This document shows positions 11,631 to 23,889 of a stretch of DNA of 64,000 nt, one piece after another (the first letter of the stretch is position 1; the number at the start of each line of letters is the position of its first letter). The notes beneath the pieces are model-generated. The model made no database searches, was not told where the DNA came from, and saw only the letters and a program-made list of their open reading frames with translations. Both the position numbers and the translations under genes were made by a program. Where the stretch lies: the NCBI GenBank assembly GCA_032629725.1, contig JAFEVB010000009.1, positions 191,001-255,000 on the forward strand, in the 5' to 3' direction. Source of the stretch: Gremmenia infestans. Its lineage: Eukaryota; Ascomycota; Leotiomycetes; Helotiales; Hamatocanthoscyphaceae.

Positions 11631-13021
11631 TCACGAAGTCGCTTTTACTGGCTCTGCGACCGCCTCACCTATGACAGTGTCCGCCTCCACTTTCACCTCC
11701 GTCTCCACCTTCTTCGGCGTACTCAATCTCCCTTCCTCCACGTCTCCGCGCTTATGGTTCCACGCATCGAGCATAGCCTCTACTTTCGGTCCCCAGACCT
11801 CTTCTCCCTTGTCTAAATCGGTGTACTCGAGCACGTTCTTGCCGACCTCATATTCACCTTGTCTGCTGCGCTCTAGCTCTGCCATGAGGGCTGCGGAGCC
11901 GACGGCGGCGCCTAGGTCGTGCGCGAGGGAGCGGACGTAGAAGCCGGAGGTCACTTTCATGCGGATGCGCGCTGCTGGTGGGCCTGGTGCTGATTTTGCT
12001 GGTGCTTCTTCTTGTGGTATGGTGGAGGATGGTGCGGCGTCTGTGGTTGTGGGAGCTGCGAGACCACCGGACATGGTGGCACTGTCTGCTTCTTCTTCTG
12101 AGGATTTTTGGTGCTTGGAGGACGGGCGTTCGAGGATTAACTCGTCTTGTTCGGTGCTTAATTTGCGTTTGCGGGATGAGAGGTCTTCTGTCTCTGTAGT
12201 CTTTTCCTTTACTTCTGCATCCTCTTTCTTTACTCCTCTCGGAGAGCTACCTCCTGGCAAGACCTTCTCCTGCGACCAAATCGTATTCGCGAATTTGATC
12301 TCGGTGTCGCTTCCAGTCTCAGAAGGCGCTTGATGCGTATGTGTACCCGGCTCCATCCACTCCACCAATTCCAACTCCAGCACCTCAACCGGCCTCCTCT
12401 CAATCTCCCTCGGTATCGGCTTGCCCTCCCTCGCATACTCATACAGCGGCTTCCCGTTCATCTTGAGCGCCGAGAAAAGCGGCGGCAACTGCATGAACTT
12501 GCCCCTAAACTGCCCCAGCGCGGCCTCAACCACTTCCCGCGTAACATGCTCGTACGGCGCTGTACGTAGCACTTTGCCAACCCGGTCATACGTGTCTGTA
12601 CTCGCGCCGAATAACACAACGGTCTCGTACTGCTTCGTGCATGATAGGAAATCCTGCAGCGACTTTGTGCCCTTGCCAACTCCTGCAATCAGCACACCGG
12701 TCGCTAACGGATCGAGCGTGCCCCCATGCCCGATCTTCACTTGTATATCCTTTTCTCGGCGGCGCCGGCGCTGGTTGTGCTTCTCGCGGTCGCGATTGGT
12801 TTTCTCGACAGAGATCCAGGGTGCGAAGAGGGTAGATGGGTTGAAGTGCTTTTGTAGGTCGCGAAGGACTTGGGCTGAGGAGAGGCCCTTGGGCTTGTTG
12901 ATGGCTGGGCTTCGTTAGTTTCTCTTTCTGCTTGGTGAGGGGATGGATGTGTGGGAGAGGTACCAAAGACGCCTTCCATTACCTTGCCCTGGGTCATTCT
13001 CCAGAAATTGTTGGCGGACAT
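11631..13021 (-). CDS. PUS4: tRNA pseudouridine synthase (TruB/Pus4 family)
   Basis: Converts U55 in the T-loop of tRNA to pseudouridine (Pus4 acts on cytosolic and mitochondrial tRNA). Exon 1 is 13021-12964, exon 2 is 12904-11631; 443 residues. The intron splits Val-Phe-Ala before INKPKGLSS, the start of the TruB fold. The catalytic motif GHGGTLDPLATGVL places the nucleophilic Asp near residue 84, and KQYETVVLFGASTDTYD and GFYVRSLAHDLG are further TruB signatures. Between them is a roughly 120-residue insertion rich in Glu, Lys and Ser that contains a basic SSRKRKLS segment, a possible nuclear signal; it lengthens the protein beyond yeast Pus4 (403 residues). A Lys/Glu/Val-rich tail follows the core. 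Confidence 0.93.
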
Positions 13022-13474
13022 AGAGCCCGGCCTTTGTCTCTTGTAGGTAGTTTAAAGAGCAATATACAAGTATAACTTCAGCGAAACTTTCTATCGGTGG
13101 TCGGCAAATGCGGCCGCGGGAGTAGTCCTAATTAGGATAGTGGTCGATCATATTAGCTTTCTCCAGCCAGCCGCTAGTTCTATCAACACTTTGTCTTTCT
13201 CTTGTATCTGTTTATGCTACTTCAACCCCGTTGCTACCTTATTTTATCTTCAATCCACACGATATATACAGGTCACGTCAAGAAAGAATATTGGGAAGCA
13301 GTGGAAGAGCCAACACAATGACTGATTCATGTAAGGACGAAACCTGGACTCGAATTCTGATTCTGAAATGGGCGATCAATGAAACATACTTCATGCCTCG
13401 AGCGTAAGTATAGTACCACCAGCTTCGGACTCGCAATAATGGAGTTTTCAGGTCAGATAAGGCCTGGCCTCTCT
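13022..13474. other. Intergenic between PUS4 and the flavin monooxygenase
   Basis: Contains the PUS4 promoter (minus strand) and the monooxygenase 3' region. No gene recognised. Confidence 0.5.
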
Positions 13475-15267
13475 CTAGCCCTCCACCAGCCCTTCCGTTC
13501 TCTCTTGTTCTTTGCGCATCTTAGCCCACTCCCCCACAATACCTTTATAATCCCCTGGCAAATATGGTTCGGTTATTTCCTTCAGCCAACCATCCTTTCT
13601 CTTGAATATCAATCCCAGATCCCCCAGAAGATCATCGATATACGGTATGGTTTCAAACGCAAGGTCTGGAAACTTTCCTCCATATCCTCCCGGGGACCTC
13701 CAGCGCCCAAAACGTGCGTATTTCTCCGTTTCGTACTGTAATTCTTCTATCGATTTTTCAAATGGGAGTGTACCGTCAAGGTAAGCTAATATCCACAACG
13801 CTTGGATTTGCGCGACGGCCGGGTGTTGAAAAGTAAGAATTGCACCAGCCATTGCGAACTTGCGAGTATCTGCGCGGGCTGGGGGAATCATGCATCGGTA
13901 AAGTCGGTACGGCGCTGACTTGTCTTGCACTGGGATTTTCCCCGGATCTCTCTTTGGTGTCATGTTGGGTTGATCTTTTAAAACGGGAAAACGAGACATG
14001 ATCTCAGCGTCGATTTTCGAGGTATAGTCGCTGCTGGATGGACCATCGTCACCGGGAAGACCGAGTTCTATGGCAAGAGATGGTGGTGAGAATTTGATTG
14101 ATGGCATGTGCTTCCAGCCCGTGGAGCAGTGCAGAGCATCGCCTTTCAACGTTTCGCCGGTCGATAAATGGACGGTATGTGAAGAGAGGCTGGCAATATC
14201 TCCGTGGTAAATTCGCACCGTACCCTTTCTGACATGTTCATAGAAATCCGTGGGGTAGTTGTGAATACCCAAATTAGTACCCGACCAAAAGGAACCCGAC
14301 CAAGGCTTTAGCTTTCCCATCTCACGATGGCTATCGAACTGATTTAAGCCCAGTATTTCTTTTTCCAGCAAGCGCCAGAACTTGTTTACGATCCAGCGGC
14401 CAACAAAATTGCCATGAAGAATTCTTTTCCAGAATCCATAGCCATCGTTAGCTCCCCAAATCATAGGATTGAACCAAGTCAAGTAACGAGTAAAGGCCAA
14501 GTACTCTAGCCGCTTTCCTCCCATAACCCACATTGGCGTCATCCAACCGGGACCGCGTCCTGATTTACGCATCACCCATTCAACTTGCACGCCTGCACTG
14601 GCATACGCATATACAGCATCCCAACCCGATTTTGAAGCCCCATATACTACGACATTCTTGGCAGTTTTCAAGAGGCCCTTGTTCTGCGCAAATTCCCGTG
14701 AGTGATATATGGGGCCATCGAAATTAGATGCTCCTGATATTTGAGGCATATTTGGATTCCCTGTCAACCCAGTTGCCAGAATGAGCTTGTCTGCAACTAT
14801 CTTCTTGCTCTTCTGCTCGCCATTTTCGAGCCTGGTCACACAGATGATCCACCGATCGTCAGCACCCTGCTCAATTTTCTCGACTTTGGTGTTGAATTGA
14901 ATTTTGTCAAGTACGCTGAACGTCTTTGCGAACTGGACGAGATATTCGTGCATTACCGTTCCAGGTACATGATCCCTGGGCTTGATATCGAAAACTCCTG
15001 GCGTCATTGGGAAGTCGGGGTTCTCATATGCGCCTAAGAGGCTGTTGGTTCTCAGCTCAGGGTAGAGGCGATCGGACGCCCATGTTCCACCTAATGAGTT
15101 GCTTGACTCGAGGATGGTGATTGAAGAATTCGGGTGTACTTCAAGGTATGTCTTCACCACCGTAAGACCGAATACCCCTGTTTCTGGTTAGATCCATTGC
15201 CAGGAAGTGAAAGAAGAGAGCGTGTACCAGCCCCGACGACAACGATTTCAATATGTTCTAGATCCAT
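13475..15267 (-). CDS. Flavin-containing monooxygenase-like FAD/NADPH enzyme
   Basis: Two exons, 15267-15228 and 15177-13475, encode 580 residues. The short first exon ends inside the FAD-binding Rossmann motif: IEIVVVGAG is completed by VFGL across the intron, giving G12-x-G14-x-x-G17. The next block ESSNSLGGTWASDRLYPELRTN is the usual FMO continuation. A second dinucleotide motif VVVYGASKSGWDAVYAYA binds NADPH, and FDGPIYHSREF resembles the FMO fingerprint F-x-G-x-x-x-H-x-x-x-(Y/F). Class B flavin monooxygenases oxygenate N, S or carbonyl groups; substrate unknown. The enzyme has no N-terminal membrane anchor. A detoxification or secondary-metabolism role is possible, but no synthase gene lies nearby. 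Confidence 0.9.
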
Positions 15268-16529
15268 TTCTGTTGAAGGTCAGATATGAAGGGTAGTACT
15301 CACCCTTCTAGAACTCTTCCGACCTTACAAATGAAGATGTAGAGTGAAATGACAAAAGATATGTCTGCCCCTCGAAGAATCAAGACCGGATGTCGTCTAC
15401 CATTATATATCTCAACGATGGTTACATGTGTCGATTACGGGTGCGGGGGTCCTGCAGTGTAACCCCCAATCTCCCTGTCCGCAACGAGTTTGTGCATGCA
15501 ACGCTCGAAATAGGAAAGATAATCTTTTCTGGGTAATATGATACGCAAGCTCTTTCAAAAGAGGTCGGATGCAACATCGAGTCTCGCAACCCTTTCGCTC
15601 AAGTTGACCGAGTGTCGCAATACAACTTTGAGGCATGCAGCCGAAAACCCCTTATTTATGAGGTCGTCTTCTAAAGTCTATATATATCTTCAAGCTTTTT
15701 TCTCCTCATGTTATACTCTTGCGATCATTATGATTGATAATAAATGTTGATAAATTTTCACTCTGTGTTTGCTTTTGTTACTTTTCTTACTGTTGATGTC
15801 TTTATGCAATTAGTCGGGATTGCTGGTTTTTGAAATACTTGTTATAGTCCTAGTCCCGACATTTTCTATGATTGTGGTTAACCACTATCCGCTTAATATC
15901 AGACGTCTTCGCGACTTCAATTTTAATCCTCCATTTGTTTCCGCGTGGTGGTGTATTGGGTTTGATTCTTCAGTACTGAAACATTCCGTTCAATTAGAAA
16001 AGCGCAAGAATCTTAACATGTATGCTTAAACAGATATGCATAGTTGCAGCTATAGCTGCCCAAGATCATCGTGCCGAGACTTACAATATCCGTAGCTTCA
16101 ATTGGTCCTCTCTAAAAGCTTCCCCGGATCAGATCAGATCAGATCTAGTATGAATGCTTTCTGCCTTCCTCTACTCAGAAAATACTCTTCCCTGCAACCC
16201 CTTCAAAAAGCAGGACGTTCCCTTGCACACTCTCATCATTTCCCCTCGATTATCATAAATCCACCGAGTGTCAGTGTCAGTGTCACCATCTTTAAAGCTT
16301 CCTCCTCAACCTCCCCGCCTCACTACGGTACGTACTATCAACACAGCTCTCGGCGGCGCAGGGAGTTCCCGCATCCAAGACTTCATTACCCTTTCTGATG
16401 TCGGTAGCGCTTTCCTGGGTATGATTGACTCAGATTTCCAGTGCGATTTCTTAACGTTCGATAGTCATGGATTTGGGTATGAGTCTCCTAGCGCGAGATG
16501 AATACTGTCGGAGCTAAATCCAATATAAC
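15268..16529. other. Intergenic region with no supported gene
   Basis: 1.26 kb. AT-rich from about 15650 to 16030. Contains a short tandem GATCA/GATCT-type run near 16125-16147 and small plus-strand frames (16102-16398, 16268-16501) with no motif. Nothing else seen. Confidence 0.45.
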
Positions 16530-17858
16530 TTAAAGAAACCTCCGATCATACGAGGCCCTGATCTTGCGCTCCCCAGAGTGAGATATCCATAGATAAATAG
16601 ATGACATGAGTCCTGTCCATCCCACCACGTGTACTTTAATATATTCGTCCAAGAATAGTGACACGCCAAGAATAGTGGATAACCACAGCCAATGCCCAGG
16701 GATTGGGGGCTTGTACCCTTCTTCAAAAAACGATCTAAAACATGTGGCCGCAGCATACAACACGAAAGGAATAAATGTTCCGACAGGATATATCTGCCCA
16801 GGTAACACGAAACTACTCACGCTCTTGACCATAATGACGGCGCATATAGCACAGCTCTTGAACACCACCCGCACCTTGCGATTATGCTGGTTTTGCAGCC
16901 ATTTTATATACGGCTGCCGGTTTATCCAAAATATGTCACGCGAAATGTTGATCATTGCAGGCTCTGCCTGCAGCCAGATGGCGCAGAGATATAGAATCCA
17001 AGCGGCCCTCTGGTCTTCCATCCTGCGGGGGTCTGAAGGTCAATCACCATGCAGACACCCACTACAGTGGCGTAACCAACCCATCTTTTGTTCTGCCACC
17101 AGCCCTCATATATGAGAAACATTGACTTGTAGAGAGCAAAGAAACTTTCGTAGACTATCTCATACAGAAACAGCGGAGTAAAAATCTCTAGTGAAAGAAT
17201 TCCTAGAAGAACGGGCACACAGACCGCTCCCCGCCATAATCCGTACAACCTAAATCCGTGGACAAATGAAACGTAGCTCGGAAAAGTGGGCCAGCGATGA
17301 CAGGTAGTACGATTGTCGCAGCAGACAGCGCGATAGACATATACAGAAATTGGACAAAGCTCCATAGATGTGGTGATGGGATGAGGCATCGTTGTTAATA
17401 GCAGAGACAATCTCATTTATTTGAGCCTGCGAGGAACTGGAAGTGCTGGTGGCTGAAGATACTGATAATGTAAGAGACACTATGCTCGAAACAATAGCAG
17501 ATGGTATTGTTGTAGAGGGAGTCGTTTGGTGCACTATGGACTGTATGGGGATAACGTCTGATGTAGGATTTGCAGGAGTTGGATTTGTGTTGTTGGTAGG
17601 GTTTAAGTGACTCGGGAAAAATGGATCTTTGACAATCCATGCCAAACATGCTCTTAACCATTTGTCAGTATAGCTTTCGCAAATTCAAATGCTAGGACAC
17701 TCAGATATTGACTGCATATATATTGACTGCATATACTACTATGCTTGAGTAAGGAAAGGATTTCTTACCGAAATTAGCGAGAAGGGTAGATATATTGCAG
17801 CGAGGAAAGTTAGAATTGATGTAAGAGTGAGTTGCCGAAGGTTGATCTGATCTTTAAT
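16530..17858 (-). pseudogene. CorA-like / polytopic membrane protein, apparently truncated or decayed
   Basis: A 30-codon exon-like segment at 17858-17769, flanked by TAG acceptor and GTAAG donor, reads IKDQINLRQLTLTSILTFLAAIYLP-FSLIS, close to the first membrane helix of fungal CorA-type Mg2+ transporters. An acceptor near 17665 would continue it with SMFGMD, resembling the GMN signature but with Asp in place of Asn. Downstream, membrane-like helices occur in overlapping frames (FVQFLYMSIALSAATIVLPVI at about 17360-17290; VPVLLGILSLEIFTPLFLYEI at about 17220-17150), then a final exon around 17022-16530 with several hydrophobic segments ending in RKIRASYDRRFL. I could not thread one open model through these, and the cytosolic N-terminal domain expected upstream is absent from the AT-rich flank. 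Either a pseudogene or a strongly diverged multi-exon gene. Confidence 0.45.
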
Positions 17859-18317
17859 CTAGATAAAATATAAGTCTTGTACATTTCCGTCCTGGCAAAA
17901 GAGTGATCATATGCTAGCATATTACGATGCAGTTGGATTAGTACTAGACTGCTGTAATTAGGACTTTTGATAGGGTATGACTAGTATATAGCTCATATAT
18001 AATATTGGAATACAATGGCCGGAGGAGTCGGGACTGTTGGGAGAACCTATTCGTAAAGGTTTTTCTAAATGACCCTCACCCATATTGTGATTCGAGGTAT
18101 ATAATATATTCAATTAAGGTAATTTTTATCATCTAATAGATAGTTTATAGTACAGTCGCTGAGCAAAACCTTTCCTCGCCAAATATTGGAATGGGGTATT
18201 GAAATAATAATCCTAAATATGTTTATCATAAGTCATAAGCAATCAACGCCATATCTTGAATAGTTTCGAAAATCCGGTTAGCCTCTTAGCATAGCCCAAA
18301 ATACTGTTACAAATACA
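17859..18317. other. AT-rich spacer
   Basis: Very AT-rich, no frame of note on either strand. It occupies the place where the N-terminal half of the CorA-like gene would be expected. Confidence 0.5.
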
Positions 18318-21300
18318 TCAAGACTTGGGGGTTTCTATGTTTTTAGGTTTGTTATGAATAGGCGAAACGGTCGCCGTCCATTCGTCGGCAGGCTCCTCGA
18401 GGCCGTCAATCTGTTTCCCATTTACGATCTCGGTAATATGGAATCCGATCTCGCTAGCCCCGTCGATCTTGTTAAGCTGCGTACTAAAGAGCACTGCGTC
18501 GCGGAGGAGTCTGTAAAATTACATCAACTTGAGATGGAGCAGTCTTGCATAGGGACCACTAACCGTGCTCTGCCTTGTTGCGTCTTCACGATTGCCTCAT
18601 TGAACGCCTTACCCCATTGCTCCTTATAGCTCAGGAATACCGGCCCAACGATCGATGCGACTGTGCTATCCGGCAAATTTCTGCTCAGTACTTTATGAAG
18701 TTTTCTCGTGTCCTCCGTCAAAGTTTGCATATAAGGACTAGTCTCCCGAGTGTCTGTATCCCAATTAATCTTCTTCATGGTGCTGACGTGTGCTGTCGTC
18801 CGCAAGCTCATTATTTCTATCAGCTTATCATGTATGCTGAACTGGTGATCTTGATATAGGCGTTTGACCTTATCGAATTCAGCCAGGGAGGGGGCGTTTA
18901 TCGCGTGTCGGCGCACAAATTCTCTCAGGTAGGGCATAAGCGCGATAAAAAAGCTGAGAGCCTGCGACGCTAGAGCAAGATGTTTGGAGCTGATGTTTTT
19001 CAGTCCGGCACTGTGACGGGCGCCGGCACCCAGAATGAGTTGGCATGAGCGGGAGTTGAATAGTTTGAGGAAGTCAAGCAAGGCATTACTGGCCTCTACG
19101 GTCATGCCAGGGATAGTTACGATCAAGTTGGCAAATCGGTCAATGCCCCTTAATGTAGCTACAGCCGATTGGACAAGGATGTAAGACTGCTTGTCAATTG
19201 CGGCATTTCGCACCTTGCTCTTGGCAGCTCCGGTACCGTCCCTGCTGAAGTCAACAGGTTTGGATGGCTCTTCTTTCAAATTTTCCCAGACCGCTGAAGT
19301 CTTCACCCAGTCTTGGTCATCTAAGGTCATGCCCTGTAGCAATCTCCCCAAGATCGACTCCTCTTCAGGCCCGAAGTCCTTCGCTTCCCACTTGTCGGCA
19401 TCCATAGTCGAAGCAAGCTGCTGCTTCGCCAAATCACCTAGGAGCGGTATGAACTCACCAATTTGATTATTGACGACGCCCTTAAGCCCCGCTCCAGAGC
19501 GCCCAGACACTGCTTCACACTCATCGGCGAACAGGCGATTCAAGTGAAAGTATCTGAGGAAGCGTACGAGAGGCAGCCTCACCGTCTGTTCCGATCGTAC
19601 CTTCATTACTTTGGTGATCTGGGTCTGTGCGACGTCCACAGCCTCGCCTAGCAAGCTTGACATATCGAGTGCTTGTGTAAGCTCCTCCGGCATTTGGACG
19701 GAGAGAATTGGCGATTTTTCAGAATTCGAGAAATCGCCGATGTTCGCAAGAGCGCTCAAATTTAGACTTTGTATGTGAGATCCCGCCTTGGGTGATGTAA
19801 GTGGTGGGCTGGTGGTACCGCTTGTGACATCGAGTAAAACTTTCACTTGAATACTCAGTCTCCGTAAAGCTTCGCCTACATCAGTATAGACGCTGAAGTA
19901 GAGATCTTCAGCTGCCGCAGGGTCCAGTGCTCGTAGATTTCTAGCTAGAATGGTAGATTTGTCCTGTTGCGACGTTGTGCGACCACCCGCTCTTGCAGAC
20001 ACTGAAGTCTGTGACTCGTTGTCATCATCAGTGGAGCAAGGGAGGTGTTGCCGGATGAGCGCCTTCATTTCCTTCATGATTCCGTTTCGGAAAGCAAGTG
20101 TCGCTTGTCGAGTATATTTGGATCGGTGCAGCCCCAGTAAGCATACTTTGAGATATTGTCGTACTTGATTATTTTCCTTCATGTAGGCAGGTGATTCGGA
20201 AGGCGGTCGCTGACTGTCGCCCCGCCCTCGTTGAAACGCAGAAACCCATCGTTGCAAGGTATCTTGCGGCGTAATAGTCTTGATGTGTTCACGGAGATCA
20301 CCCAGCAGAGTGTCCAAGAAGCGTGTCTCGAAGCCTTTCCCTATACGGAAGCGAAGCTGTCGTATTTCTTCCGCAAGAGCATCTAATGCTTTGAGTTCCC
20401 GGAGATCTATCAACGTCGGTGGTATGAAGGTATCCAGCCAAGATAGGTTGCTGCTGCGGTCGAGAGGTAACGTTCCCGAAATTAACCTGTCTATAAGGTC
20501 AAGTCTATCGAGAGCAAGCACGAAGTCACCTCGGTTTACGAGCCCATCGCAATGTTCTACTCCTTGCATAATGCTGTTGAGCTGCTCAGTGGCATTGCGC
20601 AATTTATGGAGGTTGTCTCTTCTGCGCTTCACTTCGATTACCTTCAAGCCCCCCAAGGCCAATTCCCTATCAAGACTCCCTAGATCCGCTCGCAGGCTTT
20701 TTGTTCGCTTCACGCATTTGGCAGCTTCGGATTGGAGCTCTCGCAATGACTCCAAAGCAGCAAAGAAGGAGTCAGACGCTGTGGATATGGACGGTATCAG
20801 ATGCATTTCCACTGTATCTATGTACCATGATAATTTCTCTTGCAAGATGGCGTTTGTAGCTAGTGCTTTTCTAGGCCTCCGGGCTGGGCCGTTCATGAAA
20901 TCATTGGTTTCTCCAGGGGTGGCAGGAGTTCCTAGCTTGGGAACGACCTCCGATCGCTCGCTTACCAGGTCGAATGTTCGTGGGTTTTCCAGTTGGAAGT
21001 TCGTATCAAAGTAAATGGGTGGTATTTTTGAAAGAGTAGTGACCTCCATTTTACGCATCGAGAGGCTGCCACTCGCTCGTCGACTCGGCACAGGACTCTC
21101 ATTCGGGGTAAGGGTTGATGCCGACATCTTTCGGCTGATTTGTGCTCGGCGCAGGCCACGTCCCAGCATTTCAGCGAAGTCATCATTCTTTAATTGACCT
21201 AGCTCCTTGCTCGAACTACCCCCAGTTGCTTTTACCAGCTCCGCCCTCTGAGACGGACCCCAAAGTGATCCGACTTGCGCCAAATATAGTTCAAAGGCCG

Positions 21301-21550
21301 CAGCATTCACGTGGGGAATGTTTGTGAAAGTTACTGGAGGAATATCTTTTGCTGTTGGTGGTTTATATGTTGCAGAGGACGGAGCGGAAGTATGCGGCAG
21401 CATACCGGTCCTTGCAATGGGCAGCTGGAGAAGTACAGATATAGGTACTTGCACCATGCGTCAAAGACTATCGCAGATATGTATACAGGACGCAGAGGAC
21501 CATGGAATCCTAAACTCACCATTCTGTCCACTCTTATCTACTGGCCCCAT
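18318..21550 (-). CDS. VPS54: GARP complex subunit Vps54
   Basis: Vps54 is a subunit of the GARP tether that captures endosome-derived vesicles at the trans-Golgi. Proposed exons 21550-21520, 21447-18564 and 18510-18318 give 1,035 residues in frame. Recognition rests on RTGMLPHTSAPSS, the IPPIYFDTNFQLENPRTFD block near the N-terminus, a long helical/coiled region (residues about 200-400), and the conserved C-terminal Vps54 domain with HKVLSRNLPDSTVASIVGPVF and SYKEQWGKAF. The 3' intron (GTTAGT...TTACAG) adds 64 further residues after GRAR, starting LLRDAVLF. The 5' junction (AATG|GTGAGT to GTGCAAG|TACC) yields GQNVPISVLLQLPIARTG, matching family spacing; more 5' exons may exist upstream, because the open frame continues across 21550 to a possible acceptor near 21580. 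Confidence 0.9.
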
Positions 21551-21589
21551 TCTACTTTCTGGAGCAGGTTGCCAGTCTTGCTGGGGGAA

Positions 21590-22851
21590 ACAAGAAGGTT
21601 GATGTGGAGCGAAGAGAAGTCATCAAAGTCGCAAGAGAGTCGAAACTATCGTTGCATTTTCGCTGAGAGGGTAAGGGAGAGGATTATTTTCGAGGAGAAT
21701 CGAGTTCGGGAGGCGTTCAGGATAGCGAGACGTCGTCTTCGAGGGGGCGGGGCGAGTGGCGGCATTAACAAATACGCCTTCAATAATAGATGTGCTGTTT
21801 GTGAAGCTGACGGAGGCCGCAGGACGTGAAGCAAGAGCGAGCTTCAAGAATCTTTTGCAGGCCATTTCCGGTCATCTCTGATTACAACGGGTACAGTTGT
21901 CGTTGTCTCAAGGTTTAGGTAAGCGATGTGCGAGTCCCGATTTGGATCTGCTGGCTGGGCTGGGCTGGGTGCATGTAATATATTTTAATAACGTCTAATT
22001 TTATCTAATTAGCTCTAGAAAAGTTATAGTAGTAAAAGCGTCTTTATACGTGTTCTTAGTCATCTATCCCTTTGACTCTTACGGGCGCTAAAAACCCCTT
22101 CAGTGTTTTATAGCTTTCTCTAAAAAAATATTATAAATGATAGATTCTTAAGTTTACTAGATTTATAAAGTAGTACTATTCTTCTTAACTTTTAATCTTG
22201 CATGTCACATATAATAATATAAATCGGTGCCCCCTTTTCTCTCTACATGGACCCCCCTAAAGGGACTAAATAGCGTTAGCACCTTCCCCTATAGCCCTCT
22301 GTTTCTCATATATATATGTAGACATATTAGCTTGCTAGTATATTGTCAACGCTCCGGAGCTTGCATAGGGCGCAGTGGACATACTTATGATAGTCTGTCA
22401 TAGTACCGTATCATAATTTAAAAAGTTCAATCAGTTTGTACGGCGCAGTAAAAATTAAGGAGTATCTAATTTCTGGTCAGATGTCCTCATTCGGTTTAGC
22501 GACGCGAGGTTGTTCCACCCCGTGCCAAGGAAACCCTATTTGTACCCTGCAAGCGACAGGAACAAGTGGCACAGTTTGAAGTGCTTGGTTTTAGCCTCGC
22601 ACAACTCGCGAAGCCTACTTCATATCGACAAGATTTGGGATTGAGGATCCAAAAGAAAGACTTTAAAATATGCCTGCAGTTCGTAGTTGGGGCTGTGGGC
22701 GCCGGGTATGTGAAGCTCAAGATGGACATATATAACCAGGTCAGTTTCCTTTCAATCAAACTCTATCACAGCATTTAAGAACTGCATTCTCTACCTCAAA
22801 CTCTGTTTTCCTATATACCAAAAACTTCTTGCTCCCTTAAAACAAGTTGCG
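21590..22851. other. VPS54 upstream region and AT-rich intergenic stretch
   Basis: The first 300 bp probably contain the VPS54 leader or an unresolved first exon on the minus strand. From about 21980 to 22450 the sequence is strongly AT-rich with TA repeats (ATATATATAT near 22308) and looks like a decayed repeat. No gene supported. Confidence 0.45.
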
Positions 22852-23889
22852 ATGTTTTTCTCTACTCCCAACTTATGGCTCATAGCCGTTCTCTCAACTC
22901 TTTGTATCGCAAGTCCAATTACTACCTCGTCTTCAAATAAAACTTCTCCAAACCTTCCAGTGGAAGTTATCCACCAGTTTCCAAAAGGAACATGGATTGA
23001 AAACCTCGTCGTCCGGCCTTCTGGTTCAGCCCTAGCCATCGAATACTCAGCTCCCAACATCTACGATATACCCATTTCAGCAAACTCCACCCCAAAGCTC
23101 ATCCACACCTTTTCAAACTTCACCGGCGTCTCAAGCATCGCCTCGTCCTCGATCCCCGACACCTACTTCGCCATAACAGGGAACTTCTCCTTTGCAAACT
23201 TCAGCGCCATCCCCGGCTCCCACGCCATCCACCGTATCGCCTTCGACAAATGCTCCGAAAATGCCATCGTCACTCAACTCGCCACCCTCCCTTCTCTCAC
23301 CATGCCGAACGGCATCATCACCATCCCGGAAACACCCTATCTCCTGATCGCTGAGTCCATCGGCGGCATCATCTACCGCTTTGACACAGACACCCTCACC
23401 CTGACCACCTACCTCGACGACCCGCTCCTCAAACCTTCAGGCACCAGTCTCCAAGCCGGCGTCAACGGCCTCAAATTCTCCCGCGGCCACCTCTACTTCA
23501 GCAACACGAACCAAGAGCTCGTAGCCCGGATGCGGGTTTCAGGACGCGATGATCATGCCACGCCTCTAGGAAAACCAGAAATCGTCGCATCGCAGACGCT
23601 AGTCGACGATTTCATCGTCAATGATTTTAACGGCGACGTCTTTACAGTCGGAGCCGGGAGGGCTGGCCTCGCGTTTGTGAGCGCGAAGGCTAATAGCACG
23701 GTCGCGGTCACTTTGGTCGGTGCGCCGGATAGTACGGCGCTCTCGGGGGCCACGGCGGCGGTGTGGGCGAAGGGACAAGAGGGCCGGGAACTGCTTGTTT
23801 CTAGTGATGGGGGCGTGATGCAGTATATCAGTGGGAATATCACTGCTGGGGGGGCTATTAGCTTGGTGCGTGTAGGGGCCGAACAATAG
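22852..23889 (+). CDS. Secreted SMP-30/gluconolactonase-like beta-propeller protein
   Basis: Single-exon 345-residue protein. Residues 1-20 form a signal peptide (hydrophobic LWLIAVLSTLCIASP). The body has propeller-like repeats: PVEVIHQFPKGTWIENLVVRPSG, MPNGIITIPETPYLLIAES, GGIIYRFDTDT, GVNGLKFSRGHLYFSNT, DDFIVNDFNGDVFTVG, and a final blade ending VMQYISGNITAGG. Multiple N-x-S/T sites fit secretion. This fungal group is usually annotated as SMP-30/gluconolactonase/LRE-like; hetero-Diels-Alderases such as EupF and AsR5 carry the same annotation, so a role outside sugar-lactone hydrolysis is possible. No polyketide synthase or terpene cyclase lies in the window, so pathway context is missing. 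Family assignment is good; activity is unknown. Confidence 0.82.
   Translation: MFFSTPNLWLIAVLSTLCIASPITTSSSNKTSPNLPVEVIHQFPKGTWIENLVVRPSGSALAIEYSAPNIYDIPISANSTPKLIHTFSNFTGVSSIASSSIPDTYFAITGNFSFANFSAIPGSHAIHRIAFDKCSENAIVTQLATLPSLTMPNGIITIPETPYLLIAESIGGIIYRFDTDTLTLTTYLDDPLLKPSGTSLQAGVNGLKFSRGHLYFSNTNQELVARMRVSGRDDHATPLGKPEIVASQTLVDDFIVNDFNGDVFTVGAGRAGLAFVSAKANSTVAVTLVGAPDSTALSGATAAVWAKGQEGRELLVSSDGGVMQYISGNITAGGAISLVRVGAEQ

Noticed and set aside
12421..12918. 165-codon plus-strand open frame
   Set aside because: Antisense to PUS4; no domain and the minus strand is clearly coding.
16102..16501. Small plus-strand gene
   Set aside because: Two overlapping frames without motif or clear splice sites; not enough to call.
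20280..21014. 244-codon plus-strand open frame
   Set aside because: Lies antisense to VPS54 coding exon; Arg/Ser-rich shadow translation with no motif.
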